Assembly: GCA_040954595.2 (NCBI GenBank)
Contig: CM082596.2
Span: forward strand, 4,836,001-4,900,000
Length of the DNA stretch: 64,000 bases
From: Balanoglossus misakiensis
Lineage: Eukaryota; Hemichordata
Direction: 5' to 3'
In this document: in pieces, positions 48,802 to 61,926 of the stretch
Position numbering within the stretch: the stretch's first letter is position 1
Layout: the number at the start of each line of letters is the position of its first letter
Program-made: the position numbers and the translations under genes
Notes under the pieces: generated by a model
The model's input: only the letters and a program-made list of their open reading frames with translations
Database searches by the model: none
What the model was told of the DNA's origin: nothing

Positions 48802-50820
48802 CTTGAAATGCAGAATATCACTGATATCAGCGGAAAACGTCACACAAGTCGGTCGTCGACGTACAGTTGAACCCTGTAATCGATTGAAAAAAATGAAGCG
48901 TTTATAGAGAGCATAAAATGTGACCCAATTTGTCAATATTTGAATCCTTCGCACTCATTGACCAAAAATACCCCCGACGCATTATTTGATCACCGGTATA
49001 TACCGTGCCAGACATTCGTAAGCTGCCAGGTAACCGCAGCAAGCGACAGAAATTTACGCCAAATCTCGGAGTCAATAAATTTCATTCGCGATTGACATTA
49101 ATCCGTTGATTACGAGTTTATGCGACCGACCCCGTGCTCGCGCGATGCCGACAGGCTTTCCTCTCAGCACCGGGGAGATTTGACAGAACACTCGCAATGC
49201 CGGGGCAGGGCAGACGAACAAACGGCAGCACTTTGATCGTTTACTTATCAACAGGTGGTGTTTGTCAACATTAGTGTATGTGTGCTTATCGTCATGGGTA
49301 TACCACAAAATAAACTCAAACCGTCTGACTCAGGACACGTGCATTCAGTCAGTGTACTGCGACGCACCTATACTATTTCTAAATGGCTTGAAAGTATCTT
49401 GTTTTGTACTAGACTCCAGAATGATAATATATGTCTACTCTAGTTTTAAATCTGGACTGAAAAAATACAATATTGGTGAAGTAGATTCCAGATGTGAAAT
49501 TCACTCACGGGACGTCACAGTTTATAGCGAGTCGTCAGATGATCTTAAAATGTGGTTTTCTTGTGCGACTCAGGGCTAAACTAACGACAAATAGTAGTGT
49601 CCATTAAAGGGAAAACATCAAACGTAATGGGTTTATATCGGTGAAAAGGTAATTGTTGACTCTACAATCGCGTGCACTGAAATTCAACAAAGGGAACCTC
49701 ATCGAAGATTCTATTGTGACGAGTGGGCGATGTCTATTACCTCGGCTCGCTGACAGAGGATTGCTTATTTCAGTTTAGAAATGGACAAAGATGTCGATTT
49801 CACCAAGCGGATATGGATGAAGGCCACGATGTAAATCGTTGAGTGAACCTCTGTAGATAGTTGACAAGTGTTGCGATGTAATAAAACGCCGAGGCTTTGA
49901 CTGTAGAATTAAGTGTCCGCTCGACTGCCGCCGCAAATTTGTCAATGATCGCTGTTTCTGAACTGTCAGATGTTTGCTATTCATTGTCGTGTGGTCATGG
50001 TTATGGCAACCACCTGTTGAAGATTTTCAACTCGGAGCATTTTGTCGGCTATCAGCGAGAACATTTAACAGCCCAATAAATCGGACAAAAAGAGACGACG
50101 TATCGGGAAATTATGAACCCAGGAACGACTTACTTACTTTACAGTAGCCCCGATTACCATGTTTTCAATCGATCAGATAATGGGCGCACGGGGCTGTCGG
50201 TCACGGACCAAGCCGTTGCTCGGGAGCGATGAAGGGCAAGTCCAAAAGCAACGATTCTTGCCGTCAAACACGGTCGGCGGAAACGTATAGAAATCCGCGA
50301 ACACCAGCCCTTTTCAGCGACACTAGCAACCTGCCATATGACCCAGAAATACAATCCCGCGGACGGTTTTCCCAAGTTTGTTGGTCGCGGCTCTCGGAAT
50401 GTTTATGTGTTGTTAAGAATCGTCAATAATTAAACAACTCGACTTGCAAAGGTCTAATCGCCCAGAGGGGGCGTGATATTTGCAAATGAATGGACTCACC
50501 GCTGATCTTGTGACCCCATACACTGGCGAATAAAGAACAGATACTGACATTGTTGGACAATAACACCTGTCACGGTACAACAACTCCAATCTTTTTTTTG
50601 TCAGCAAGCAAGCTCTCTCGCTCGTTGACACGAGGCTGGCAAGCAGCGAGTCATTTTGCATAATTACGGCTTGGTTATGGCAAAATCAATACCATTAAAA
50701 GTAAAGAAATAAAATAATCGTGTTTACATTCTATTGCGTGTACCTGGGGAACATTTGTACGTTTGTATAAAGATGTATCTAATTACTCCACGCATATATA
50801 CCAATGCACTGTACGTACAT

Positions 50821-50903
50821 ACGTATGTCTGTATGTCTGTATGTCTGTACGTACGTACGTCTGTCTGTCTGTATGTATGTATGTATGTATGTATGTATGC
50901 ATG
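50821..50903. repeat. (TGTA/TCTG)n microsatellite
   Basis: Mixed tetranucleotide repeat, ending in uninterrupted GTAT units. Confidence 0.9.
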
Positions 50904-51857
50904 CCACGGTTATGATGCTGTAAATTTTCTGCGGTGTTGTGGTCTTGCTGCTGCGGCTACTCTGCTCGGTGGGTCTAGTGAGTAGTCTCCATGACAACGA
51001 GGCTAACGCGTCGCGAAATTGTGGCGATTGGGTTAATTGCATCCGGTTAGAATTCGATTGCCGTTTTCGCGCCCGATACTGCACTGCATCAGTGAGCGTG
51101 CAGGCAATTGATTGATTCCCATTCCATTCGGAGCAAATCTCCCTGGCTTAGGTGTTACTGTTCGCCACCTAATACGTACATTGAATTACAGATACCTTGA
51201 GATATACGTAACAACTTGTACAGATAAGCCAATAAGATGGAAATCTCACCTGATATGGAACAATGTGATCCAGCAGAGCCTTCAGTTCTTGATCTGGGCT
51301 GTGTCGATGTCAGATGATGTATGCGCGACACGCAGAGCCTGGAATCAACACGCTCGTTGCTAGGCTACCAAAAATTACATCAAGCGCGAATAAAGTGGTA
51401 AACTCTGCATGATACGATGGGAGTGTATGTATACGATACAACAGCAGTGAGCGTGTACGGCATGCTTGTAAACCACTTAGGCGATTCCGTGTATAGCCTA
51501 TGGTTTATATTTAAGGCATACATTTGTACTTGTCTACAATTTCGCCAGAATTTCAGTAGAGATATTCAAGTTCAAGGTGAACTTTTTCTCATACGGTGAT
51601 GGGATTATGCAAGGACGCCATCTCGTGGCGGTTATTGTATAAACTCTCGATGCACGATCGACAAGGATCAACTATGAGGGCGGGGCACACCTCGTCATGA
51701 CGTCATGCTAATTAATTGTCACGGTGATAAGCATGTCAAATTTAGAATAACTTATATCTAAGATGCCCTACATTTGTAGTAATCTTGTCACCGCATGCGC
51801 ATTTCTATGTGATCATTAGAAACACAATCTGCGAACGAAATATCAGATTAAGAAATG

Positions 51858-51943
51858 TTAATCAAAGTGAAAGCTTATTACGGCAATATTTGCAAGTGAA
51901 GTATATCTTATTAATAAATCTTAATCAAAGTGAAAGCTTATTA
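51858..51943. repeat. 23-bp perfect direct repeat, 40-base gap
   Basis: TTAATCAAAGTGAAAGCTTA plus TTA occurs at 51858-51880 and 51921-51943. Confidence 0.85.
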
Positions 51944-53433
51944 ATTTGCTGGCTCTAGCACAGAATCGAACAATCCTAAGTATGATGGAGAATTGGAGAT
52001 AGAATAACATCATGTCCAGGGATTCAATCAGAACTTATAGGGGTGTGTGTTCGAGGAGGAATACTTATCTGGTATTAAAGCCCCCTCCTAAAAGTCCACA
52101 CTCAACAAATAAATACCAACAAATTCAACACTAAGAGAAAAACTGCACTAGACAATATATTAACGCGCTGTGTGTACATGTACGTCTCAATTTCATTTGT
52201 CAGTCATTTATCATAAACAGAGTGCGCACCAGTTATTAATGTTATCATGAATTTTTTTATTTCAATGCACTACGGTTGGTGGACCACGTGTATACAGCTG
52301 TTCAATAACAACGGTTACAATTATCATACAGCTTCACTGTGAAATTGAACAACCTGAAATAATATATAGAGATTACGGTCAGCGCTTTTATTGAACTCCG
52401 ATCAGTTGCAATAATCCTGTAATCCAACTAAGCCGACACGCTTACCTACATTTATTCGGGTAGAATGAATTCGCTGACATACCTCACATCATAGGAAATG
52501 ACTGATTACACTACAGTTATTGAATTGAAAAATATATTATAAGTATCGAGTTGCGCTGTATTACCAGTTGCCTATTACAGAAAGCCAAGCAAATTGGACT
52601 TTCAATTAACAGCGGCCACAAATCACCAGATTTTGCTTTGATGTGTTTAGAGAGACTGATTATCGCTGTCACCTCCAGATTTTCGGCGAAGTGAGTTGTA
52701 TTGCGGGATTACGCCCCGAATAATGGGGAATTTCCGGGACAGGGAATGATTAATCAATCTCACACGGCACTCTTTTGAATGCAATTGCTCAATCGACACC
52801 CTGGTGGACGGTAATAGTCCCACCGTGTAGAATTTCGATCGCGATGAATGGGCAAAAATTGCAGTCGAGGTATTTGCTTAATGAGCGTGAAATTGCTGTT
52901 GGATGGGGGACTTGACATGGTTAACGTTTTTACCTCCAACAGTTATGAATTTAATTTTCAACTAAATTTGAAAGGGCTTACCGACGTCACATGATTCACA
53001 AGGGGACATATCTCAAGTGGCATACAATCTTTAGAGAGAGAAAATGATTTTTTTTCTTCTGATGGTTATTGAAATAGTCTCTGTTAACTAATTCTGGGAT
53101 GGACTATTTCGTTCTGACAGCATGATTTCAAGTGGATAACATTTTGAAGCAATTCCTCTCGTCTCGGTATATATATATATATATCTTACTGATGGAACGA
53201 AGGCAATTGTTGTTTCTTTGGAAGTGTGTGTGTGGGATGTCGTGATTGTCACGCACACCCTTGAAGTGCCTTTGAACGTTTTCTGTGGTTCGGATCAGTC
53301 TTGTCCGTTGATCTGGAAAAAAAACTCCCAGTAGATGGTGCATGATGACTGACAGCACTTGAGGCGCTGGTAATTGATGACAATCGAGTAAAGAGTCTAA
53401 CTGCTACTGACTTTGAGAGTTTGCGGTTGGGAA

Positions 53434-53468
53434 TGAAGCGACGCGGAGAGCGAAGCGACGCGGAGAGC
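53434..53468. repeat. 17-bp tandem duplication
   Basis: GAAGCGACGCGGAGAGC is present twice, head to tail. Confidence 0.8.
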
Positions 53469-53568
53469 TTGTTGAGTTCGGTGCATTTGGCGAAATCTTG
53501 AGAGAAAGGAGTGGGGGTCGTTGAACCCGGCAAGATCAAACAGGTCACAACACGCACGTTACAACACC

Positions 53569-53670
53569 ATGGAAACATGGACATGTACTACAAACCTGGA
53601 AACTTTCAAAAGAAAACTAAAATCTCATATATCCAAAAGAGCGTACAGTGAGTGTGGTTTAACCAAGTAA
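53569..53670 (+). pseudogene. Possible relic of a reverse-transcriptase C-terminus
   Basis: A 33-codon frame contains TTNLETFKRKLKSHISKRAY, like the short tail (S-x-x-x-FK-x-KLK) that ends many non-LTR reverse-transcriptase ORFs in animals. Nothing recognisable lies upstream, so it would be a 5'-truncated copy. Resemblance of this length could be chance. Confidence 0.3.
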
Positions 53671-54979
53671 TTTGTGTACACCGAGTGCACTTTACAATTA
53701 TTAGTCGTTCGTAATGCCATTCTCTGATTTATGAAATGATCACATAGAATAAGTTTCTTTTTAAAACTGCTTACACTTCTTTTCGTCACAGTCCCTCTAG
53801 TACAGGGACTGTGTTTTCGTGTAGGCGGAATTATCATTCTCTCTATATACACAACAACACAAGCACTGGTAGTGCATATCTTACTACGTGCCAGATTCGC
53901 AACGTTTTGGCCAATTAGTACTCAAATGACAGACGGAAACATTTACGCTTCCTACTTCACTTATCCCATCGTTGCCGTCACTTAACAGGGAAACGGAACC
54001 CAAATTTGCCAATTAGCTTTAACAGCCGAGTGATGCAAAAGGCGGCTGTCCCTTAAAAGGGGGAACAGGACACCGTCGGATGTCGGGCTTTTTGAGACGC
54101 CGCAGCCAGAAGTGAAATTGGCCCCCGTCTGGTTCCTGAGCGGGGAAGCGAGCGAAATTCGTTGCATTAGAGTTATATGCGGTTACGTTTGGACGCAAGG
54201 AACCCTTAAACCTGTGCGCAAATTGCACCGTTGGACACCCGTGCAAAAAGCTGTTACATACAAATAGAGTAAATTTTTAAGTGGACCTCGCAGTGGGATT
54301 GTCGTCAACACTAACAACTGCCATCAGAGACCCAGAAGAAGCACTTAGTGCAGTCAATGCGAATCAAACCTCTGGTGATTATCTCTAATTCACCTTAAAT
54401 ATACTAAACCATGTTGTGCTCGGTGGTATTTGATCTCATTTGACTTTCTCTCCTTAGAAATCTAAACTTCAGAGTGAACGACCTGTGAGTGACACAAACA
54501 ATTGTCGAATGAATGTTGGATAACAAAATGAAGATATTACATAAGTTTGTAGAATTAAAGCTCAAAGCAATCCATTCACTGCACAGTAGTTGGATTGAGT
54601 ATATCCCTAATTACTGTTAAGCGACATTCAGACAAGTTTTCCCTACTGTGTTCTGGCTAAGCAAACATTTTTTTCGCGTCACATGAGCTGTTTCTCTTAT
54701 AAACAGTCGTGCTGTGTTTATAAAAGGGTACACGTCATGAATATGATGTCTTTGTCAGGGTTGTTACATCGACAGTATAGGCAATAGAAAACTCTTCCAT
54801 GAAACCATATGATAGCGAAGATTGTGTATTCAACAATTGATATGTACCGGTACATGTTTAATCATTTTCAAGGGGGCTAAAAAGTGTCCACCCTGACAAA
54901 GTTACTGTTCCCCTGACAACACACAATTCTCACAATTTTACCAAAAATTGTTTTTTGGTAGTTCATTTTGCTTTGCTGT

Positions 54980-56107
54980 TCAGTGGGACTGTACGTTGTC
55001 CGTGCCAGTGGACCCGGCTGTGCGCGTGTCACCAACGGCGCCTGTTTTGTTATTCCTGCCGCAGCACAGCAACTTCTTGTACGCTTCTCTGAAGTTTCGG
55101 TTCATCCAGGCGTACAGGTAAGGGTTGAGGGAGGAGTTGAACCAGGCCAGGGCGGCCACCACCTTGTGCACGACCTTGGGGATGACCGCGTAGCGATCGC
55201 ACAGGTTGGCGATGCAGTACGGCAGCCAGCAGAGACAGAACACGGTGAAGATGAAGAAGAGCTGCTTGGTCACTTTCAGCTCCGTCCGGCTCCACTTCCC
55301 GCCGCTCTTCGCGTTCGCCGTGGTAACCGTGGCGACCGGGTGGTGGCCGTCGCCGCTGTTGCCGTGATCGTGAGCGTGCGGCTGGATGCCCTGCTGCGCG
55401 GTCGCCTGCACGCGTTGCCGGGACGCCCGAATGGCCCGGAAGGTGAGGAAATAGCCGAGGAACATCATGACGATGCACGGCAGGACGGCGAAGGCCAGCA
55501 CGGTGCAGAGGAACCACCAGGTGAGCGGGTCGCCGTGGCTGTACGCGCAGTACCCGATGGCCGAGTTGTAGCCCAGCGTCCCGAAGCCCGCCACGGGCAG
55601 CAGCGTCCAGAAGAAGCTGAATATCCACGGCCAGCCGACCCAGATGTAGTTGTTGCGCCGGCTGAACACCTTCCGGTACGTGCCCGTGGAGCGCGTGATG
55701 AGCACGTAGCGGTTGACGGCGATGGTGCTCAGCGTGGTGATGGACACCCCGAAGGTGGAGATGGTGAAGAACCCGATGACCTGGCAGCCGACGGGGTGGT
55801 AGGGCCACCCCTCGTGGTACAGGGTGAACATGTAGAAGGGCTCGAAGAAGGCGCACACGCAGAGGTCGGTGATGCTCAGGTTGACCACGAACAGGTTGGC
55901 GATGATGTGCAGCTTGGGCGTGGTGGCCACGGCGGCCATCACCAGCAGGTTTCCCGCCACGCCCGCCACGCTGAACACAATCAGGGACAGCAGGTGCACG
56001 ATGGTGCTGATGGACAGCCGTCGCTCCCCCTCCTCCGCCGGAGCAAGCGTGGCGTTCAACGTTGTGTTCTCTGCTGCCGCCAGAGTGGTGGTGGACACGT
56101 TCTCCAT
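54980..56107 (-). CDS. Class A (rhodopsin-like) GPCR with NRY motif
   Basis: Single exon, 375 residues, ATG at 56107. Three N-glycosylation sites precede TM1. Landmarks: G52-N53 in TM1, D81 in TM2, C108 and C187 for the extracellular disulfide, N132-R133-Y134 in place of DRY, C293-W-L-P296 in TM6, N328-P-Y-L-Y332 in TM7, and C348-C349 as a probable palmitoylation pair. The third cytoplasmic loop carries a His-rich stretch (about 240-256). NRY and NPYLYAWMNR resemble melatonin receptors and the Moody/Tre1/GPR84-like group; the ligand is not predictable. It signals at the plasma membrane through heterotrimeric G proteins. The frame is much richer in G+C than its surroundings, creating a long false frame on the other strand (54968-56215). 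Confidence 0.92.
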   Translation of the reverse strand: MENVSTTTLAAAENTTLNATLAPAEEGERRLSISTIVHLLSLIVFSVAGVAGNLLVMAAVATTPKLHIIANLFVVNLSITDLCVCAFFEPFYMFTLYHEGWPYHPVGCQVIGFFTISTFGVSITTLSTIAVNRYVLITRSTGTYRKVFSRRNNYIWVGWPWIFSFFWTLLPVAGFGTLGYNSAIGYCAYSHGDPLTWWFLCTVLAFAVLPCIVMMFLGYFLTFRAIRASRQRVQATAQQGIQPHAHDHGNSGDGHHPVATVTTANAKSGGKWSRTELKVTKQLFFIFTVFCLCWLPYCIANLCDRYAVIPKVVHKVVAALAWFNSSLNPYLYAWMNRNFREAYKKLLCCGRNNKTGAVGDTRTAGSTGTDNVQSH

Positions 56108-56204
56108 GTTTCCGTTGTCTCTTCAAAAATCTACTACGACAGGACTCTTGAGAAACGCAGAGATTGTTTCTTAAAGCGCAGTCTTCAGTATCGACCGTGC
56201 TTCA

Positions 56205-56217
56205 GGTATATATAAAG
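56205..56217 (-). promoter_or_regulatory. TATA box upstream of the GPCR
   Basis: CTTTATATATACC on the minus strand, about 100 bases before the ATG. This predicts transcription starting near 56180 and a short 5' UTR. Position and match are good; use is inferred. Confidence 0.55.
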
Positions 56218-59075
56218 ATCAGCGCCACGTCAACCGTGAAATGAAGCGCTCTTCTTAACTGAATCTGATGATCTCATTCGACAAATCCACACTTAAGCGG
56301 CACTGCAAAGGGTTCTTCCACTGCGTTATACTGAAACACATCTCCAGGCGAATTCAACTTTAAATCAACAAGCGCTCTCTTTTCCCTATTTTCCTCTTAG
56401 TTACCGGGTGATTGGGAGACGTTATCGTCTAAGTGGTAAAACGAGTGTTAATCACACGACTGGTTGGAGACAATTTTCTCGTGTCCAGTTGATCGTGGGA
56501 ATAGAAAGTGCGCCCTGAGCAGAGTTTCCGTGGGAACCTCGAAATGCTGGTGGTTTAGAGGCTATATGCGATCTTGCATTTCGCGCAATGCCCGACACAT
56601 GCCGCTGTTTACAAAGGTACGCTCCGTCTGCCTGTAAGGGAAGAGCAAAAAACGCAGATGCAAGAACGTGAAGCTTTTCAGTGATAACGGATAAGATGAA
56701 AATCCAGTATGCAGAACACTGTAAATTCCAGCAGTATACACCTACCAGTGATGTACCGGTACAGTCGTGTGATTGCAGCTTGCTGTATAGAAAATGACGA
56801 GTTGCTCCCAAATCCCGAGAGAGACATCACTGTAATGTTTGATTTTGATTGTTAACTCCAGTGATCTCACGCATGCAAAATATTCAACTAAGGTTTGATC
56901 CTAAGTACATTAAAAAAGCGAAGAAAAAATCTCCGCACAGAGCTGGTCGTGACATTTATAAACACCCTGTTATGCTCATCACGACTGTTGCTAGGATACC
57001 AAACGCGTTCGCAAGACACGTTTCCACGTCTGCTCGGATAGTTCAGTAGTTGCACCACCCCTGCTGTCAGTTGCACACAAATTTGAATTGCAAATTATTA
57101 CACAACATGGAGTAAACGTGTTTTAAATGTTGAAGTGACATTGAACCAAGTTTGCTTTTTACTTAAAGTCAGAAGCACCTAACTGTCTACATTTTCTATT
57201 TAAAAAATGACTTTGCTTGTTCTTGGGATTAAATTTCAGCTGAATACTGATTTTTTCCCCTGACAGTATTTGGAATTGTTTACATTACTTGTCATAAACA
57301 TAGTTTTGATTATTGTAACAAACAATTAACACTTCTTGAGGACCCCAATAAATCAATTAAGAATCGCAGTTGTTTTCGAGCGAAAAAAAAATGGCACGAT
57401 CATATATTTCTGGTTTCAGAAAACAAACATCAAAACAGGTACATGACACGAATGTGAATCCAATTTACCAGAGTTCTTTCGGCAAGCGCTAGGCCGACCG
57501 TAATTTAAGCTGACATGTTTTGACAGATATGGCGTAAAATGGCGCGAGTTTCTAGATTGCCTGGGGCACCATTAATGCGCGAGATCTGGCAGCTCTAATG
57601 TGTAAGACATATTTACAACTTTGGCTGTCGTTCACTTGTAGTCCATGCGGGCATAAGGCATATCAGCTCATATGTCAACCGTAAAAGTTATCGTGCGGTC
57701 GTACCCGGGTAGGTTTGACAAGATTAGGCTACGTCTTATCGGATAAGGCGAACTTATTCATTTTTTCATATTTATACCTGGAGCTCGGTGTCTCAATAAA
57801 TGACAGGTCCCGTCGCCGTGGAATTTTATAGAATTATGAGAAATTGAAATCGCCGAAAAGGCACGCAGAAGTCGCTAATTGTATTGTCCACCGAGTGAAA
57901 ATGACCGCTTGTGTTACGCATGAGCGAACGCGTTTCGTGTGTACATTCATTTCATCAAACCCGTTTAATACGTGCGCGGCGCCACGATGTCTGAGAGAGT
58001 TACAGGGATGATCGGCTGTGTTGTGGCAAATCGAAAAAGTAAGCAACGGTGCCAAGGTAGAGAAACTGGTCTAAGATATGACGTTCAAATCAGGAAATAC
58101 TGAAAAATAAAGAAGCATTATAATACCGTTGTAATGAGGAACAATAGTATTATCCCCGTGTTTGATATCTGATGGTATATTATATTGATTATTGTCAAAG
58201 ACATTGATTATCGGTGTATTTTTCACACCTACAAAATTTAAAACTCGTGCCAATCGATATAGCAATTTTTTTGTGCTAAGCTGACATTCAAAGTGTTAAT
58301 AGCTATCGATTCCTCGCGTTCCCAGGATTGCTGTCGTTGAAGTTTTTTTTAAGGCGGTTAACGACCAATGTATCAGGGTGCCCAGTGAACAGCACACGAC
58401 GTTAATGGCATTGACACTTGGCGCAAACCACCCATCGAAGCGGAAATTAAACTCTCTCGTTTCAGAGTAACTAGCGTCTGTGAGTTCAACATTCTCGGCA
58501 AGACTTCCCAGTGGACAAGAGAAAACACCGTACATGTATTTTAAGCGAAGAACCCTTTCAATATCGTGACATATATATGCAGATATTTTACCCTTGTGGT
58601 AATGCAAAATTACTTACAGTAAACTCAAGACTTATCTATTAATGTATTTTTCATAATCGTTACGATTTCGTTTCACTAACGCATTTTTACCTACTTTGCG
58701 CATTATTCAAAATAGTTTAATATATCTAAAGTATTGAAATTGAAAAACTATCAATCAACACATACAAAATGCCCAATAACCTAGCGAACTTAACACACAT
58801 TCGATTATTCAGCGATATTTTGCGTGCCTGATGAATTAATTATGAAACCAAAAAAGAAGAAGGCCAGGAAATGAAAGGCTGGAACTTAATAATTTGATTA
58901 GATTAAGATTAAAGTGATTCATCATGGCGGTCGTTTTTTACGGCAATAGATAATATGCCTTTACTTAGCTAGGATGCTTTGATTTGCTTCCAGCGAAATA
59001 AATAAATAACCCGTTGTTTGGATTTTCAATATTTAATTTCTAATGGTCATGTTAGTGCCTTCCTCAATTTTCCAG

Positions 59076-59221
59076 AAATGTCTAAAATTGAACCCAGGAC
59101 GGCTGGTACATCAATTTCTTGCTTTAGAGCTATCCAGTGTTTATTATCTAAATTGGATAAAACACCTCCAGACGTAGAAACCTTAATAGAGTGTATACAC
59201 GGAGAAGTGCGTCACGCGATG
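59076..59221 (+). CDS. Possible orphan coding exon
   Basis: A pyrimidine-rich acceptor (CCTCAATTTTCCAG) precedes AA-ATG and a 48-codon frame, MSKIEPRTAGTSISCFRAIQ through LLSKLDKTPPDVETLIECIH, that ends at ATG|GTAAAA. Composition is protein-like and helix-prone, but no partner exon or family was recognised. It could be a first coding exon of a gene beyond the window, or chance. Confidence 0.25.
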
Positions 59222-59828
59222 GTAAAAACAAACACACCCTCCCTGCTAGTTTGATCATATCGAATTTGCAACAATATGACGAGTTGTAGAGAGAACATAA
59301 CTAGAACAGAACGGATGCTATATCACACGTCCGCACAGCAATCTCTTTATCTTCCCTGTGGCCCCAAGAATGTTTCACAAAATAAAGTCGATTATTATGT
59401 CACTTGTACAAAGGCTTGGAGCAAGTGTGCGTCCCCTCTAGAAAAATAGGGACTTAATATTCTGAGCCAGGAAATACGGTGCTAATATTCGAGAAATAAT
59501 GCGCTAAGGTTTAATGTTAAAGGTAAAGTCTACTTTTTGATAGAAGACTTATAAGGTCGCTGTTGCGTAAGCATTGGCTTATACCGATGAATTCAACGTG
59601 TATCTTCTTCTAAAATGTTGAAAGGGCAGCGAAAATAGTGATGGGGGAAAATGAGTGTTATTATTACAACTTCATATTATTCTATTGTTTGCTAATATTC
59701 CTAGAATCGATATGTCGGTATTTACCTGCAACAGTATTGATTTCATTTTTGCGTTGATTTTCCTTATCATTTCCGCTGCGTTTTCAACGCTCTTATGCTC
59801 AATGACACTAAGGTTGAGCACATACGGG

Positions 59829-59843
59829 TGATGATGATGATAG

Positions 59844-59904
<61 letters not shown>

Positions 59905-59920
59905 AATGATGATGATGATA

Positions 59921-59955
<35 letters not shown>
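59829..59955. repeat. (GAT)n triplet microsatellite
   Basis: About 42 near-perfect triplets, with few interruptions (TAG, AAT). Confidence 0.95.
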
Positions 59956-61147
59956 ACAGCCTAAATAAATCCTTGTCAATTGACAACAACCACTGAACAC
60001 TTAAAATCCCTGTAGAGTAATCTGTGGTATACCATTGGCAAATTTTCAACTGCCGGATTAAAATATGTAAGCTTATCGATGGTCATTAAAAGTTCTCATG
60101 TCAATAGTTGCCCCTATGATGGAAAATATAACTATAATTGCCCTAGTCAGACAACACATTACACGTATTTTAGATTCTGACACAGCCAAAGTCATAGCTG
60201 ATAAAAGTACATTCGAGTCAGTTGGGTGACTTTGAAACAGGATAATAGGATCTGAAATGAAACCAGCATTTGCGTCAACACCCTAAGCAAAGATATACGC
60301 ATTGAATTCAACACCATATTAATCAAGATCTGGTGAAAGAAAATTCTGAAACAGGGAGGATAATATAACGCTGTGAAGCTCAGCACGTGACAAGCCCTCA
60401 CATTGTCATCTCTCCTTTGAGAATCCAGGATCACCAACTTGAATACTCGCCGTCAGAGCTAATGGTGAGTTGCTGTGCTATCAGTTGTCATACCGGTATA
60501 TCGTGAGAAAAGTCATCGCGTCACTAAACGTTGTTCACATCCGTCAATCTGACTGATATTTAGTGCGACATGAAGTAACTGTACTTTGAGGAATACTAGA
60601 TACTAGGCCACTTCTGCACCTGGTACCTCAATTTTAACAGACCGCACTCCAGTTCAACCCACAAACCACCATTTTACACGCGGCCTTACTGCATATGACA
60701 CCATGTAAAGGCCTCAACTGGGCCGACGCAATGCATCTACAGGTGATTTGCACGGAAAACTGGCGGACAGGCTTTCAAGCGATCTGTAAATAATGTCGGT
60801 GCTTTGAAGATTGTTATTAGGCCGAGAGAAATTAAGATCTTGACGGTCCGCCTTTGAAATTTAAGGTTTCAATATGTTCGCCATCCACACGTGCTCGTAA
60901 AATTTTGAATAATGAAAGGTTTTCCATGGAACCAAGTCCCGCCCTTAATTAGTCATTTTTATGAGAGGTTTTCATGAATTTGACATTTTGATCACCGAAC
61001 AAGAGTTGAACGAATTGCAGTGCTGTCCGTGGGCACTTATACTGGAAAATTTGCAGTGTGGTGAGTGAAATTCTGAGAGATCAAGTTTGAGGTCACCTCG
61101 TACACGTAACGGCGTGCCTAATTTTATTAGTTCAAAGTTCGAATAGT

Positions 61148-61263
61148 GAATAAATGAATGAATGAATGAATGAGTGAATGAATGTATATATGAGCGAATG
61201 AACAAGCAAATGGATGGATGGATGGATGAATGAATGAATGAATGAATGAATGAATGAATGAAT
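61148..61263. repeat. (GAAT)n/(GGAT)n microsatellite
   Basis: TGAA units, a run of TGGA units, then TGAA again. Confidence 0.9.
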
Positions 61264-61899
61264 TTCTCATAGTTTACTCTCTCTGACTCCTCGAGCTAGT
61301 ACAATTAATATCAATAATAGTCTGAGGTTGTTTATTTGCTTTGAGCAATTACAGTAGGGGCACTGTGATAGACATTTTAAAATGTTTTCAGCCTACACAC
61401 AGAAATATCCTAATTTTAGCTAGTAATTCAATTTGTGTGTATCCAACCATATATGGTATTTCTCGAGTGACCTGCCGCAGAAGTCGTCTTACTTTCCAAC
61501 GATCAATCACTCATCGCATCTTACAACGGTGGACGCGCAAAAAACCTCGGCGCTATTATTAATTGCCCTAAAGCCACTGAACAAATACCCGGATTCGAAC
61601 CTTCACTTATCCCGCCATTGTCAGCACAAAAGCCTGCGTAAAGTGGTTCCATTTTTTTTACGCGATGACACGTCCATTAGCAATCCCGACCCATTACCGT
61701 GATTGACATTCGGAGAGCAGAGTCTGTTTGACGACACGGATCATTTCATTCTGAAAAATGAACTATCGATATCAATTTCATTCTTTTGAATCTGAAAATG
61801 AACTATCAATTTACGGGATTGAATTTTACACTCAACTGCGCTTTTGCGGTCACTACCATATTTTCTCAATTTATAAGGCTGTGTTCACAAAAACCAAAC

Positions 61900-61926
61900 G
61901 GGGGGGGGGGGGGGGGGGGGGGGGGG
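61900..61926. repeat. Homopolymer G27
   Basis: Uninterrupted run of 27 G; likely variable in length and able to form G-quadruplex. Confidence 0.9.

Larger units (their letters stand above)
48874..54979. other. Six-kilobase intergenic region
   Basis: No confident gene. It holds the LRR-SGNH promoter, a TGTA/TCTG microsatellite, a 23-base direct repeat, a possible retroelement relic near 53569-53670 and a short TA tract near 53168-53183. Other short frames lack coding character. Confidence 0.5.

Noticed and set aside
48802-48954. N-terminal extension of the LRR-SGNH frame to 48954
   Set aside because: The extended frame starts at GTG, crosses a likely acceptor at 48874 and adds no LRR-like sequence; the ATG at 48801 is better.
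54968-56215. 415-codon frame on the plus strand
   Set aside because: It is the antisense of the GC-rich GPCR gene, with low-complexity composition and no family motifs.
61591-61601. GGTTCGAATCC on the minus strand, a perfect tRNA B-box
   Set aside because: No A-box at the right distance and no cloverleaf can be drawn; probably chance or a tiny SINE relic.
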